Below, in pieces: positions 1-9,391 of a DNA stretch of 64,000 nucleotides. Numbering within the stretch: position 1 is the stretch's first letter; the number at the start of each line of letters is the position of its first letter. A model generated the notes under the pieces. The model had not been told where the DNA came from and did no database searches. It saw nothing but the letters and a program-made list of their open reading frames with translations. The DNA is from Nakamurella sp. PAMC28650 (GTDB taxonomy: Bacteria > Actinomycetota > Actinomycetes > Mycobacteriales > Nakamurellaceae): assembly GCF_014303395.1 (NCBI RefSeq), contig NZ_CP060298.1, positions 5,041,001-5,105,000 on the forward strand, in the 5' to 3' direction. Position numbers and translations under genes: made by a program.

Positions 1-1
1 C

Positions 2-688
2 ATGGCCCGCCCCCGCAAGACCTCCAATTCCCGGCCCCGGCCGCTCGCCCTCGGTTATGTTCGGGTGTCTACCACCGACCAGGTGGACAACGGCGCCAGC
101 CTCGACGCACAACGCGCGGCGCTGACCGCCGAAGCCGCCCGCCGGGGCTGGGACTTGGAGATCGTCGCCGACGAAGGACTCAGCGCCAAGACGATGAACC
201 GCCCGGCCCTGCAAGACGCACTGGACCGTCTCGACAGAGGTGACGCCGATGCGCTGCTCTCGATCCGCCTGGACCGGATCTCCCGCTCCGTGGCCGACTT
301 CGCCGGGCTGATCGACCGAGCAGGCCGCAAAGGCTGGGGCCTGGTCCTCCTGTCGCCGAACATTGACCTGGCCGACCCCGCCGGACGATTCACCGCCAAC
401 GTGCTCGCCTCCGCTGCACAGTACGAGCGCGAACTGATCGGCGTGCGTACCCGCGAGGGCATGGCGCAGCGGAAGGCCGAAGGCGTGAAGTTTGGGCGCA
501 CCCGCAACGTCCCCGACGCCGTGCTCGCCCGGATTCTCGCCGCTCACGCCGACGGTTCTGGCTGGTCGACTATCGCCCGCGCCCTGAACAGTGAAGGCGT
601 GCCCACTGCGCAGGGCGGCCGCGTTTGGTACCCGGCGACCGTGCGGAAGGTCTGCTTATCCGGGACGAACGCCCGATCGCACGGGTAG
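2..688 (+). CDS. Serine recombinase (resolvase/invertase family)
   Basis: Small serine recombinase of 228 residues that would cut and rejoin DNA at specific sites. The N-terminal catalytic domain carries the motif YVRVST (residues ~19-24, nucleophilic serine) and SIRLDRISRS (~86-95, the arginine-rich active-site region). A short C-terminal helix-turn-helix-like part (VLARILAAHADGSGWSTIA) probably binds DNA. The length suits a resolvase/invertase rather than a large phage integrase. The ATG lies at the window edge, so an upstream start cannot be excluded. It stands beside an IS701 element and opens the IS-rich island; it may have belonged to a transposon or plasmid. No resolution site was recognised next to it. 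Confidence 0.9.
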   Translation: MARPRKTSNSRPRPLALGYVRVSTTDQVDNGASLDAQRAALTAEAARRGWDLEIVADEGLSAKTMNRPALQDALDRLDRGDADALLSIRLDRISRSVADFAGLIDRAGRKGWGLVLLSPNIDLADPAGRFTANVLASAAQYERELIGVRTREGMAQRKAEGVKFGRTRNVPDAVLARILAAHADGSGWSTIARALNSEGVPTAQGGRVWYPATVRKVCLSGTNARSHG

Positions 689-959
689 GCCGCGCAGGGG
701 CCCGTGGGACGGACGCGCTGTAGCCACCCTTGCAGGATTTGGGACGGTCCCGCCGAGCCGTAGGGGGGATTCAAGCCCGGCGGGACCTCGGAGCGGGGCC
801 ACATCGCTAACGACCGACCGCACGCTCCTGCCGATCAGACTAAAGCACCTCTGGCGAACCGCACGGCAGCCGACTAGTCTAGTACTACAGTCGCGGTTAT
901 TTTGATCTTGTCGGCGTGTCTTTGCAGGTGAATGTCGGGGTTGGACCGATCCTGCGGGG

Positions 960-2275
960 ATGGGTGATGATCTGTGTGTGGCGCAGGTGCAGGAGTGGGC
1001 GGACGGGTTGGCGGAGTTGCACGCCTTGATCGGACGGCGTTTTGCCAGGTCAGAGCCCCGCGAGCATGCGTTGGCGTATGTGCAGGGGTTGCTCTCGGGC
1101 GAGGAGCGGAAGAACTCCTGGACGTTGTCGGAGCGGGCCGGGGATGCCACCCCCGACGGGATGCAACGGCTGCTCTCGACCACCGACTGGGACCCTGATC
1201 TGGTCCGTGCCGATCTGCAGACCTACGTGGTGTCGCAGCTGGGTGACCCGGGCGGTGTGCTGATCATCGACGAGACCGGATTTTTGAAAAAGGGCACCCG
1301 CTCCGCCGGGGTCTCCCGGCAGTATTCCGGCACCGCCGGGCGGATCGAGAACTGTCAGATCGGGGTGTTCCTGACCTACGCGACCCCGGCCGGTCGGACG
1401 TTCCTGGATCGAGAGTTGTACCTGCCCAAAGCATGGACCGATGACCCGGGCCGTTGCGCCGCCGCCGGGATCGGCCCGGACGTCGAGTTTGCGACCAAAC
1501 CTGAACAGGCCATGGTGATGCTGCAGCGCGCCGTCGATAATGGTGTGCCGGCCCGCTGGGTCACCGCCGATGAGGTCTACGGGCAGCACTCCAAACTCCG
1601 CGTGAAGATCGAACAGCTCGGCCTGTCCTACGTTCTGGCCGTTCCGGTCAACCAGCACGTCATCGCCGCCGGCCCGCGGGAGGGCCGCGAATACCGGGCC
1701 GATGAATTGATCGCAGCTTTGCCGGCGCAGGCCTGGCGTCGACGGTCGGCGGGCAAAGGAGCCAAAGGTGACCGACTGTATGACTGGGCCAGAACACCGA
1801 TCCACGGCATCAACTTCCCCGACTCCAGCTATTGGCTGCTGGCCCGCCGCAGCATCACCGACCCCACCGACCTGGCCTACTACCTGTGCCACGCCCCCGC
1901 CCGCACCGGCCTGACCGAACTGGTCACCGTCGCCGGAACCCGTTGGGCCATCGAAGAAACCTTCCAAACCTCCAAAGGCCAAACCGGCCTGGACCACTAC
2001 CAGGTCCGGCAGTACACCGGCTGGTACCGACACATCACCCTGTCCATGCTGGCCCACGCATTCCTGACCGTCACCCGGTCAAAAAAGGGGGCCCACAATC
2101 AGGAAACAACACTGTCATCGCCCTGACCGTCCCGGAAATCCGGCGACTGCTGATCCACCTGATCTGGACGGACCCACCCGACCCCGACGCCACCCTGACC
2201 CGATCAACCTGGCGACGGCGGCACCAACAACGCGCCCGCCACTGCCACTACCGGGCCCGCGGGCACCAGCCCTAA
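960..2275 (+). CDS. IS701-family DDE transposase, read through a -1 frameshift
   Basis: Transposase of the IS701/IS4-like DDE superfamily. The catalytic triad is visible as IIDETGF (first Asp), TADEVYG (second Asp) and IEETFQ (Glu). The zero-frame product stops at 2126 (388 residues) with the tail SKKGAHNQ. The expected IS701 C-terminus (ALTVPEIRRLL ending RHCHYRARGHQP) is encoded in the -1 frame up to 2275, giving about 438 residues. The frame change falls at TCA-AAA-AAG-GGG, which contains the canonical slippery heptamer A-AAA-AAG (2081-2087). Programmed -1 frameshifting is therefore a good explanation; a simple one-base indel that inactivated the gene is the alternative. Confidence 0.85.
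2081..2087 (+). other. Slippery heptamer A-AAA-AAG for -1 frameshifting
   Basis: In the zero frame of the IS701 transposase the codons read TCA AAA AAG GGG, so A-AAA-AAG is in the exact phase needed for tandem tRNA slippage. Slipping one base back joins the 374-codon body to the conserved C-terminal ~64 codons. G-rich sequence follows immediately; no stimulatory stem-loop was verified by eye. Confidence 0.6.
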
Positions 2276-2289
2276 GTGCGACTGTAGTA

Positions 2290-2843
2290 CTAGCCAACCA
2301 GATGATCGAGCGGGCGTCCGCCGTCGCACCACCCAAGCGTTGCGTGGTCGTCGAGGACGGGCGTGCGACCCGGAGTGGACCAGCCGCCGCAGGTTGCTCC
2401 GCGGCGTCGAACGGCTCACGACCGAGCAACGCATCAAGATGTTCCTCAAGCTCGACACCTTCAACCCTGACGGGGATCTCGTCGCCGCGTGGATCACCAA
2501 GGAGCTGCTGCGCAAGGTCATGGCCTGCAAGTACCGCGGCGCACTGAGCTATCAGATCCGCGCCGCGCTGGAGGAGTTCTACACGTTCGCCGCCGCCTGC
2601 AAGGTCCCCGAGATCCATACCCTGGCCACCACCATCGACACCTGGCAACAACCGATCATCGCCGCCATCGACACCGGCCTGTCCAACGCCCGCAGCGAAG
2701 GTTACAACCGCATCGTCAAGCACATCGGTCGGATCGCATTCGGGTTTCGCAACACCGACAACCAACGCCGCAGCATACGATGGGCCTGCACCCGCCGAAC
2801 CAGGCCGGTGCCATCCAGGATTACAGCGCTACGCCCCTGTTAA
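2290..2843 (+). pseudogene. ISL3-family transposase, C-terminal remnant (copy 1)
   Basis: C-terminal half of an ISL3-type transposase. The segment from RGRRGRACDPEW to RSEGYNRIVKHIGRIAFGF matches the intact ISL3 transposase at 5508-6833 and is nearly identical to the remnant at 6846-7502. The reading begins at LANQMI directly after the IS701 target site, shifts frame near 2310-2325 and ends at TAA 2841-2843. The right terminal repeat of the element follows, ending GAAGAGCC at 2855. The N-terminal half with the zinc-finger and first catalytic residues is absent. It was broken by the IS701 insertion and later loss of its left half. Confidence 0.85.
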
Positions 2844-3069
2844 TTCTGAAGAGCCCGGAACCGCCATCGACGCTTACGGTGACGACGTGCGTCCCTTCGC
2901 ACACGCACAGCAACCCCGTCTACGTCCGCTAAGAAGGCGAGTGCGTCGTGCGCCATGCTAGGACCAATCAAACTCCTTTGGTATTGCAACCCTCAACAAC
3001 GCCATGCTATTGTTACCTCGAACAAGCTTCACACCGGCCAGCACCAAATTCCATCGAGAAAGGCAAAAA

Positions 3070-3600
3070 GTGGGACTGTTCAGCAGCAAGCCAAGGGCGG
3101 CAGCGGCACCTCCCCCAGACATTGCCCGTGAGGATGTTGCGGCGGCACTTGCAGCCACGTCCGAGAAGGAACGCTTTACGCTGACGGTGGGTGGCTCCGT
3201 CGGATCCGATTCGGGATCCATTGGCGCTCTACCTGAGATTGCCTTCCTATCGAATTCCCTCCCCGCAACCGAAGCGGTTCTCTCGATCGCCCATTGCTCA
3301 ACGTTGTCGCCAAGAACGCAAAAGGGGGTCATTGCTCTTACGACTAGCCGTGTTGTCGCTGTCATAGGCTATCGAGAGCGCGGTGCCGTTGTGGGGCAAC
3401 CAACCGTCTATATATTTCCGTTCAAAGAACTGGGTGGTGTGGCCTTTGCTTCGAGAGGTCCCGGTGGAGGCATTGGTTATTTCGATCTAGTGGGTGGAGA
3501 TCGAGTGACTCTGGAGATCGGGTCCTGGGAGAAGAAGGACAACTGGTGGAGGCTTTTTTCGGACCGTGTGTTGCAAGAGTACAACCGCTCGAAATTCTAG
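3070..3600 (+). CDS. Small PH-like domain protein, paralog 1
   Basis: Hypothetical protein of about 176 residues. I chose the GTG at 3070 because GAGAAAGG lies six bases upstream; an upstream ATG at 3004 lacks a clear ribosome site. The centre has the pattern LPATEAVLSIAHCS, then GVIALTTSRVVAV, the alternating strand pattern of bacterial PH-like (bPH/YokE-type) domains, and a C-terminal amphipathic segment WWRLFSDRVLQEY. It begins GLFSSK, much like ALFSKGK in the protein at 3761-4249, and shares the LPxxExV...CS...LTxxR core with it, so the two look like diverged tandem duplicates. The DNA is visibly lower in GC than the chromosomal genes. No signal peptide or membrane segment. Function unknown; the domain call is tentative. 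Confidence 0.7.
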   Translation: MGLFSSKPRAAAAPPPDIAREDVAAALAATSEKERFTLTVGGSVGSDSGSIGALPEIAFLSNSLPATEAVLSIAHCSTLSPRTQKGVIALTTSRVVAVIGYRERGAVVGQPTVYIFPFKELGGVAFASRGPGGGIGYFDLVGGDRVTLEIGSWEKKDNWWRLFSDRVLQEYNRSKF

Positions 3601-3760
3601 CGAATACGCAACCACTGCACGAACCCATGCGTAAGAGCACCTTGGCCGGTTTTTCCTGCAACACGGGTCGCGGCAGCCCTAGCTCCATACTCCCTCAGAT
3701 TTCCGCCGCAATGAAACCTACCCATGGCTGCAACACTAAGCCTTCGACCTAGGAGTATAA

Positions 3761-4249
3761 ATGGCATTGTTTAGTAAAGGAAAAAGCTCTTCCGCTCAAC
3801 TCTTCGCTCTTCCGCCAAACTTGCGGTCCGATCTTCGACGCATTTTTGAGCTTGCCCCTTTCAACGCCTGCAACGGCTTACTCCAGGCCGCGGAGAACCT
3901 GCAGGCTCTGCGGGTACTTAACGAGGGACTCCCAGCAGATGAGCAGGTGTTTGCCCTTACTCGTTGCTCAGAACCCGCCCGGGGTGGGGGTTACATGGTC
4001 TTGACGGACCGACGATTGATCTTCGCGTTGCAGCCGGTGAAGGGACAACAGATGATTGACGGACCGCCAGAGATGATCGCCATTAAGCTCGGCGAGATTT
4101 CACAGTATGTTTTCGATAGCGGTATGGCGGCTGCTGTCTATGGCGATATGCGCATAGGGGTCGGTCTCGTTCAGGGTGGCATGTATTCTGAGGATGTCTG
4201 TAAGCGAATCAAGGCAGCTGTAGCCCAGAACTCAAAATACGGTCTCTGA
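3761..4249 (+). CDS. Small PH-like domain protein, paralog 2
   Basis: Hypothetical protein of 162 residues starting with a strong ribosome site (AGGAG, seven bases before ATG). A helical N-terminal part (residues ~20-60, RSDLRRIFELAPFNACNGL) is followed by LPADEQVFALTRCS, then GYMVLTDRRLIFAL, the typical LTxxRL strand of PH-like domains, and a C-terminal helix EDVCKRIKAAVAQNSKYGL. It is the tandem relative of the protein at 3070-3600 (separated by 160 bp). Soluble, no signal peptide. The composition is lower in GC than the host core, suggesting recent acquisition. I do not recognise a specific function. Confidence 0.72.
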   Translation: MALFSKGKSSSAQLFALPPNLRSDLRRIFELAPFNACNGLLQAAENLQALRVLNEGLPADEQVFALTRCSEPARGGGYMVLTDRRLIFALQPVKGQQMIDGPPEMIAIKLGEISQYVFDSGMAAAVYGDMRIGVGLVQGGMYSEDVCKRIKAAVAQNSKYGL

Positions 4250-4830
4250 ACCTTTGATACACCGCGCCAGACGTAGTTGACCTTAAAACTTCGGCTATTG
4301 ATCTTTAGTCGGCCGTGAACCGGGGTACGGGAACCGGGGTACAGTACCAAACTAGGGTTGCCAGCGCCGTTCAAATGCAACGATCAAGACTCGATCATCT
4401 CGGTGCTTCACGCCCTTTACGACTGGGAGCTAGCGATAAGGGGCCGCCACGCAGATGGCTATACGGCTGGCGCCTTCGCAGATCAATGCAGTTTCAGCCA
4501 CCCAGTTTAGTTGCACCCATAGCCAGGAGCACGGGCAGTGGTCCGGAGTTCAATGAGTTCGCCAGGTTAGCGGCGCTCGTTCTTGTGAAGTCGCCCTGTA
4601 TGGCGACGGTACTGCCGAGTCGGCCTTCAAGAGTCGGATTCGCGATGACCCACGGCGACAGTGAAAGCAATCTGTCGGCCGATGTTGTTGGCGGAGTAAG
4701 TAGACAATGTGTTAAAAGCTGCGGGTCGTAAGGTTATATTGACAACCCAGCGAGCCCCCATGTGATCCAGCCCAGAACTGGCGCCGGAGATTTGGTCACC
4801 TGCTGACATGGTTTGGTCCCAGCAGCAACA
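4250..4830. other. Gene-free stretch inside the island
   Basis: No convincing coding sequence on either strand; open frames here have no ribosome site, no recognisable motif and irregular codon use. A short direct repeat GAACCGGGGTAC occurs twice near 4317-4342. It separates the PH-like pair from a decayed IS256 transposase. Confidence 0.6.
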
Positions 4831-5275
4831 CGGTGGGCGTCGAGATCTTTCGCCATCACCGACACCTGCGACTTTTCAGATCCCTGAGATGCCGAGGGAT
4901 TGAACGAGTTTGTCCATCCGGCGGGTCGGACACACCCAGCAGGTAACACGTCGCCACCACCGACGTCAGGGCCTTCTCCGCCCGTTTGCGCGGCTCCAGC
5001 AGCCACTGCGGGAAGTAGGTCCCTGACCTCAACTTCGGGATCGCCAACTCGATGGTCCCGGCCCGGGTGTCCAGCTCCCGAGGTCGGTAGCCGTTGCGCG
5101 AGTTCGTCCGCTCCGGGGTGCGTTGCCCGAACTCGGCGTTGCATTGGCTGTCGGCCTCGGCGCCCATCAGCGCCTGGATGAACGTGGACGACATCGACCG
5201 CATCAGGTCGGGACTGGCGTCGGGGAGCTGAGCGGACAGGAACTGTTCGGGGTCGATAAAGTGGGCCTTGGTCAT
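4831..5275 (-). pseudogene. IS256 (Mutator)-family transposase, N-terminal remnant
   Basis: Starts MTKAHFIDPEQFLSAQLPD (ATG at 5275) and continues through SRNGYRPRELDTRAGTIEL and IPKLRSGTYFPQWLLEPR, the standard N-terminal DNA-binding region of IS256 transposases. After YLLGVS an extra base shifts the frame (near 4930), the sequence resumes as DKLVQSLGIS in another frame, and a second indel precedes SQVSVMAKDLDAH. Homology stops abruptly at about 4831, before any of the DDE residues. Inactive remnant. Confidence 0.85.
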
Positions 5276-5385
5276 CGCGTGCACTCCTAAAAGTTGACTG
5301 TGAGAGGTCTCTTTCAGGATCACGCGGTGACCGTCCTCGCCTTGGCTACGACACGCCGCCCATCAGGGCGTTGCCGTCGTACACC

Positions 5386-6845
5386 GGCTCTTCAAACTTG
5401 GTAGGGCTGGGGTGGCCTGACGGGCGGCGGCGCGTCGGCGGGGTTGAGGGCTGGTAGTCCTTGCAAATTGGTTGTTCTCACGCACCCAGCCCGAAGGACC
5501 ACCAGCCATGGATCAGGGTAGTTCACTGCTGTTAGGAATCGAAGGATTGCAGGTCTTGGACGTCCGGTTGGACGCGGACGGCCGGCGGGTCGCCCAGGTC
5601 GTGACGGACCCGGAGTTGGCGGGGTGGTGCCCGCAGTGCGGCGAGCAGTCGAGCTCGCCGAAGGGGTGGGTGACGACCCGCCCGCGGGATGTGACGATCG
5701 GACCGGATGTCCCGATCCTGTTGTGGCGCAAACAGAAGTGGCGCTGCAAAGTCGTTTGGTGTGAACGGAAGTCGTTCACCGAGTCGCTACCGGGCATCCC
5801 CGCCCGGTCCCGGTTGACGGCCCGGCTGCGGCAGCGGGCCGCCGAGGCGATCGGCGAGCACACCCGGTCGGTGTCCGATGTCGCCGGCGAGTACGGCATC
5901 ACCTGGCCGATCGCGCACCGCGCGTTCGTCGCCTACGCAGAGCTGATGATCCCCGTTGCCGGGCCACCGCCGGCCGTGACGGTGCTGGGCATCGACGAGA
6001 CCCGCCGCGGGAAGGGCCGCTACGAGATCGCGACCGACACCGGGGTGAAGGTGTGGATCGACCGGTTCGACACCGGCCTGGTGGACATCAGCGGCCCTGG
6101 TGGGCTGTTCGCGCAGGTCAACGGCCGCAGCTCCAAGACGGTCATCGAATGGATCGAGGCTCAGACCGATGCGTGGCGGGCCGGCATCACGCACGTCGCG
6201 ATCGACACCTCGGCGACCTACGCCAAGGTCGTCCGGGAAGCGTTGCCCCACGCGATCGTCATCCTGGACCGGTTCCATCTGGTCGCGCTGGCCAATCGGG
6301 CCGTCACCGACTACCGGCGGGAACTGGCCTGGACTAACCGCGGACGGCGGGGCCGCAAGGTCGACCCCGAGTGGGCCCAACGCAACCGGCTGCTGCGCGC
6401 CGGCGAGACGCTGACCGCCGCGGAGCGGGTGAAGATGTTCCAGGCAATGAAGGCCGCCGACCCCACCGGCGGGTTGCACAACTGTTGGCGGGCAAAGGAA
6501 CTCCTGCGCCATCTGCTGAAGCTGGCCGGCACCGAACCGGACTGGGCGCAGGTCTGGCAACGCCTCACCGACTTCCAGATGTTCTGCGCCGACCACATCG
6601 ACATCCGGCAGATCCGACGCCTCGCGCAGACCGTCGACGACTGGCGCTCATCCATTATCGAAGGGATCTTCACCGGCGTCAGCAACGGCCGATCCGAAGG
6701 CTACAACCGCATCGTCAAGCACATCGGCCGCATCGCCTTCGGGTTCCGCAACCCCGCCAACCAGAAACGGCGGATACGATTCGCCTGCACCCGCGCATCA
6801 CGCCGGGCGGCAACCACGCTCAAGCCCTGCTAAATATGAAGACAC
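5386..6845 (+). mobile_element. ISL3-family insertion sequence, full length or nearly so
   Basis: The left end reads GGCTCTTCAAACTTGG (from 5386); the right end, read on the other strand from 6845, is GTGTCTTCATATTTAG. The outer 23 positions agree at 17, but the right outermost bases differ from the usual GGC, so the right tip may be damaged. No matching 8-bp target duplication flanks it: the left neighbour is IS256 debris, the right neighbour is the interior of another ISL3 copy. This suggests recombination between related copies instead of a simple insertion. Confidence 0.75.
5508..6833 (+). CDS. ISL3-family transposase (intact)
   Basis: Transposase of 441 residues, the normal size for ISL3. 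The N-terminal zinc finger is visible as WCPQCG and a second pair around WRCKVVWCERK. The DDE catalytic core includes VLGIDETRRGKG (first Asp), HVAIDTSATYAKVV (second Asp) and, near the C-terminus, RSEGYNRIVKHIGR containing the Glu. The ATG at 5508 is preceded by GAAGGA about ten bases upstream; an in-frame TTG 36 bases earlier is possible. The stop codon lies within the right terminal repeat, as in the other ISL3 copies here. It is the only apparently intact ISL3 transposase in the window. Confidence 0.92.
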   Translation: MDQGSSLLLGIEGLQVLDVRLDADGRRVAQVVTDPELAGWCPQCGEQSSSPKGWVTTRPRDVTIGPDVPILLWRKQKWRCKVVWCERKSFTESLPGIPARSRLTARLRQRAAEAIGEHTRSVSDVAGEYGITWPIAHRAFVAYAELMIPVAGPPPAVTVLGIDETRRGKGRYEIATDTGVKVWIDRFDTGLVDISGPGGLFAQVNGRSSKTVIEWIEAQTDAWRAGITHVAIDTSATYAKVVREALPHAIVILDRFHLVALANRAVTDYRRELAWTNRGRRGRKVDPEWAQRNRLLRAGETLTAAERVKMFQAMKAADPTGGLHNCWRAKELLRHLLKLAGTEPDWAQVWQRLTDFQMFCADHIDIRQIRRLAQTVDDWRSSIIEGIFTGVSNGRSEGYNRIVKHIGRIAFGFRNPANQKRRIRFACTRASRRAATTLKPC

Positions 6846-7502
6846 GGTATCACGCACGTGGCGATCGACATGTCCGCCGGCTACGCCAAAGCGGTCCGCC
6901 GCGCGCTGCCGCACGCCCGGATCGTGGTGGATCATTTCCACGTCGTGAAGTTGGCGAACCAGATGATCGACGACGTCCGGCGGCGCACCACGCAAGCCCT
7001 GCGTGGTCGACGAGGACGGGCGTGCGACCCGGAGTGGACGAGCCGCCGGCGGCTGCTCCGCGGCGTTGAGCGCCTCACCGACGACCAGCAGCAGAAGATG
7101 TTTCTCAAGCTTGAAAGCTTCGACCCGGACGGGGATCTCGTCGCAGCGTGGATCACCAAGGAGCTGCTGCGCAAGGTCATGGCCTGCAAGTACCGCGGCG
7201 CACTGAGCTATCAGATCCGCGCCGCGCTGGAGGAGTTCTACACGTTCGCCGCCGCCTGCAAGGTCCCCGAGATCCATACCCTGGCCACCACCATCGACAC
7301 CTGGCAGCAACCGATCATCGCCGCCATCGACACCGGCCTGTCCAATGCCCGCAGCGAAGGCTACAACCGGATCGTCAAGCACATCGGACGGATCGCATTC
7401 GGGTTCGCCCAACACCGACAACCAACGCCGCCGCATACGATGGGCCTGCACCCGCCGAACCCGGCCGGTGCGATCCAGGATTACAGCGCTACGCCCCTGC
7501 TA
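6846..7502 (+). pseudogene. ISL3-family transposase, C-terminal remnant (copy 2)
   Basis: Begins inside a transposase at GITHVAIDMSAGYAKAV, directly abutting the right end of the intact ISL3 element. It keeps the second catalytic Asp and the Glu region (RSEGYNRIVKHIGRIAFGF), then an extra base near 7407 shifts the frame relative to copy 1, so the conserved tail RNTDNQRR is lost. The long open frame running on to 7700 is an artefact of that shift. The right terminal repeat (TAATTCTGAAGAGCC) ends at 7515. Very similar to the remnant at 2290-2843 over their shared ~500 bp. Confidence 0.85.
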
Positions 7503-7687
7503 ATTCTGAAGAGCCCCTTTTTCGTCGCCCCTCACCAAGGCCCGCCACCCAACATCACGCGGAACGGTGAAGAACCGCTAATGCACACCTCTCGGCGGTG
7601 CCATTACTGCCAACAGCAACCGCAACGGGCATGCAAAGAGGCGCCAGCCATTCCACGTCGGCCGGAACGTGACCTCCGACTGCGGTA

Positions 7688-9391
7688 TCAGCCGGAATGA
7701 CATGCTTCTTGCATCAACGATTCAGGCACCGAACCCTTTCCGCACATCTCTGCGGTATCAACTTCCTCCCATCTCTGCGTCGAGTCATACCGGAAAAGTA
7801 GAACCTCTGCGTATGTCGGGGTCTCTCCTGCCGCAACGGCGAACGAGTCTTCGCAGCGGATCCGTTTAATGTCAGTGATGCCGTCGGCCTGATGAGCGGG
7901 CGAAAGTGCGCCAAGCAGGGTGCCAGCAGAGGGGCAGCCAGGTGCCGGCACTGCGCACGCCCATGTCCAAACGTCCGCGGGGATGCTGGTGCGGTCGCTG
8001 CATAAGTGATTTACGTACTGAGCTTCCCACTTTCCGGCGTTGAGCAAAAATATTGCTTGGACGGGAACAATCAAATCGGTATAGGTGCCGACCGCATAGG
8101 GCCCGTCGCATTTGATGCCCGACACCGGCCCAGAATGCCCGTACTGAGCCGACGCCTCCCTCAAAACATCCGAAGTAGGGCATGTAGTCCGTGCGGTGAT
8201 GTCGTCGCTGACGGTGGCGTTGATGGCGTTGATGACGTCGATTGTTGCGGCCGGGTCGGCGGCTGGGTTGGTGATGTTGGTGTGGCTGCAGTCGGCGACG
8301 AGCGCGACGGCAGCCAAGTCCTTCTGAATTGGTGCGGCCAGCGGGGTGACACCGAGGTCAACGGCTATCAGGACCCCGTCGGCGAAGGCGTTGAGAGTGG
8401 ACGTGAGAGGATTCGACATGAGCTGTCCGAAGGTCACGTCGCATTGGTCAACCTTTTTGGTGGGCGTGCTAGTTCCGGTGGGCGGCGCTCCGGTGCCGGA
8501 ACTCGGTAGGTATCCAAGGGATGAGTCTTTGGTGACGATGGCGTCGCCTTGGGTGTCGTCGGCGTACAGCTCGACGCCGAAGATGTCGCGGTGGACGGTG
8601 ATGTCGCCGGCGATTTCGGTGATGGGGATGCCTGCTGGTAGCCATGTGGGTGTGGCGCAGAGGCCGTAGGCGTGGATGGTGCTGTGATGTTCGACGAGGC
8701 ACCGTTGAGCGTCACTGTTGGGGAGCGGTAGCAGCCCCTCGCCGCCGTTGCCGTTCTTAACCTGTGTGAACGTCTGGATACCCACAGCTTCGACGGTGCC
8801 ACCCCACGGGGATCCGAGGTGCGGGGTGTCTACGGTGATGACGCCTCCGACGACGTCCGAGCCGGCCGGGTTCGCTGCGTATGTGGCGCTGGTTGCGAAT
8901 CGAATGGCCAAGCCGCCCATAGAATGTCCGATCAAGATCGTTTTCCCGTTACCGCCAGCGTTTTTGTATGCTGCCGACACGGCATGGATGAAGTCGGCTA
9001 GGCAGGAGGCGATCGCGGGTACCGACGCCCAATGCCCGGAATTCGCGCCGTAGTCGAACAGGAACGATACGACGGGACTGTGCACAGCCGGGGACGTGTC
9101 AATACGCGCAGCTAGATCGGACAACCCGAGGTAGTTGGAGTCCCACCCATGAACAAATACGACCGGTCGAGGGACTATTCCGCCGTGTGGTGCGAAGCTG
9201 ACGGTACTTACCTGTGTGTTGTGGGAGCTCTGGCTCGGGCAGGCAGGACCGCTGGACAGGGAGGACGCAGCCGTCAACTTCGGCGAGACGCTTGGGCGCT
9301 CGGCCGCAGCATAGGTAGGTGTCGAGACAGCTATCGAGGGGGCTATCAAGGTTATTGCCGCTACAGCGACGATGAGCAGTCGACGGATCAT
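7688..9391 (-). CDS. Secreted alpha/beta-hydrolase, lipase-like
   Basis: Exported hydrolase of 567 residues. Residues 1-29 form a Sec signal peptide (MIRRLL, hydrophobic core, TYA-AA). The alpha/beta-hydrolase fold is shown by the HGWDSN oxyanion motif (81-86) and the nucleophile elbow GHSMGG (155-160, Ser157), followed by VDTPHLGSPWGG, typical of PGAP1/class-2 lipase-type esterases. After residue ~320 a Thr/Pro-rich linker leads to a roughly 240-residue cysteine-containing region with two similar halves (SDVLREASAQYGHSGPVSGIKC and a later GCPSAGTLLGALSP block) that I cannot assign. ATGA overlap with the upstream lipoprotein gene indicates translational coupling. Less GC-rich than core genes; part of the island cargo. 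Confidence 0.82.
   Translation of the reverse strand: MIRRLLIVAVAAITLIAPSIAVSTPTYAAAERPSVSPKLTAASSLSSGPACPSQSSHNTQVSTVSFAPHGGIVPRPVVFVHGWDSNYLGLSDLAARIDTSPAVHSPVVSFLFDYGANSGHWASVPAIASCLADFIHAVSAAYKNAGGNGKTILIGHSMGGLAIRFATSATYAANPAGSDVVGGVITVDTPHLGSPWGGTVEAVGIQTFTQVKNGNGGEGLLPLPNSDAQRCLVEHHSTIHAYGLCATPTWLPAGIPITEIAGDITVHRDIFGVELYADDTQGDAIVTKDSSLGYLPSSGTGAPPTGTSTPTKKVDQCDVTFGQLMSNPLTSTLNAFADGVLIAVDLGVTPLAAPIQKDLAAVALVADCSHTNITNPAADPAATIDVINAINATVSDDITARTTCPTSDVLREASAQYGHSGPVSGIKCDGPYAVGTYTDLIVPVQAIFLLNAGKWEAQYVNHLCSDRTSIPADVWTWACAVPAPGCPSAGTLLGALSPAHQADGITDIKRIRCEDSFAVAAGETPTYAEVLLFRYDSTQRWEEVDTAEMCGKGSVPESLMQEACHSG

Larger units (their letters stand above)
883..2289 (+). mobile_element. IS701-family insertion sequence, complete
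   Basis: A 1.4 kb element bounded by perfect 12-bp terminal inverted repeats: TACTACAGTCGC at 883-894 and its complement at 2278-2289. CTAG stands on both sides (879-882 and 2290-2293), matching the 4-bp YTAR-type target duplication known for IS701 elements; because CTAG is palindromic it extends the apparent inverted repeat to 16 bp. The right flank continues into an ISL3-type transposase gene where CTAG supplies part of the Lys-Leu-Ala-Asn codons, so that gene was the insertion target. The left flank does not contain the matching upstream half of that gene, so a deletion or recombination followed insertion. Confidence 0.88.

Noticed and set aside
7503-7700. Open frame continuing from the ISL3 remnant copy 2
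   Set aside because: It is open only because of the frameshift near 7407 and passes through the IS terminal repeat.
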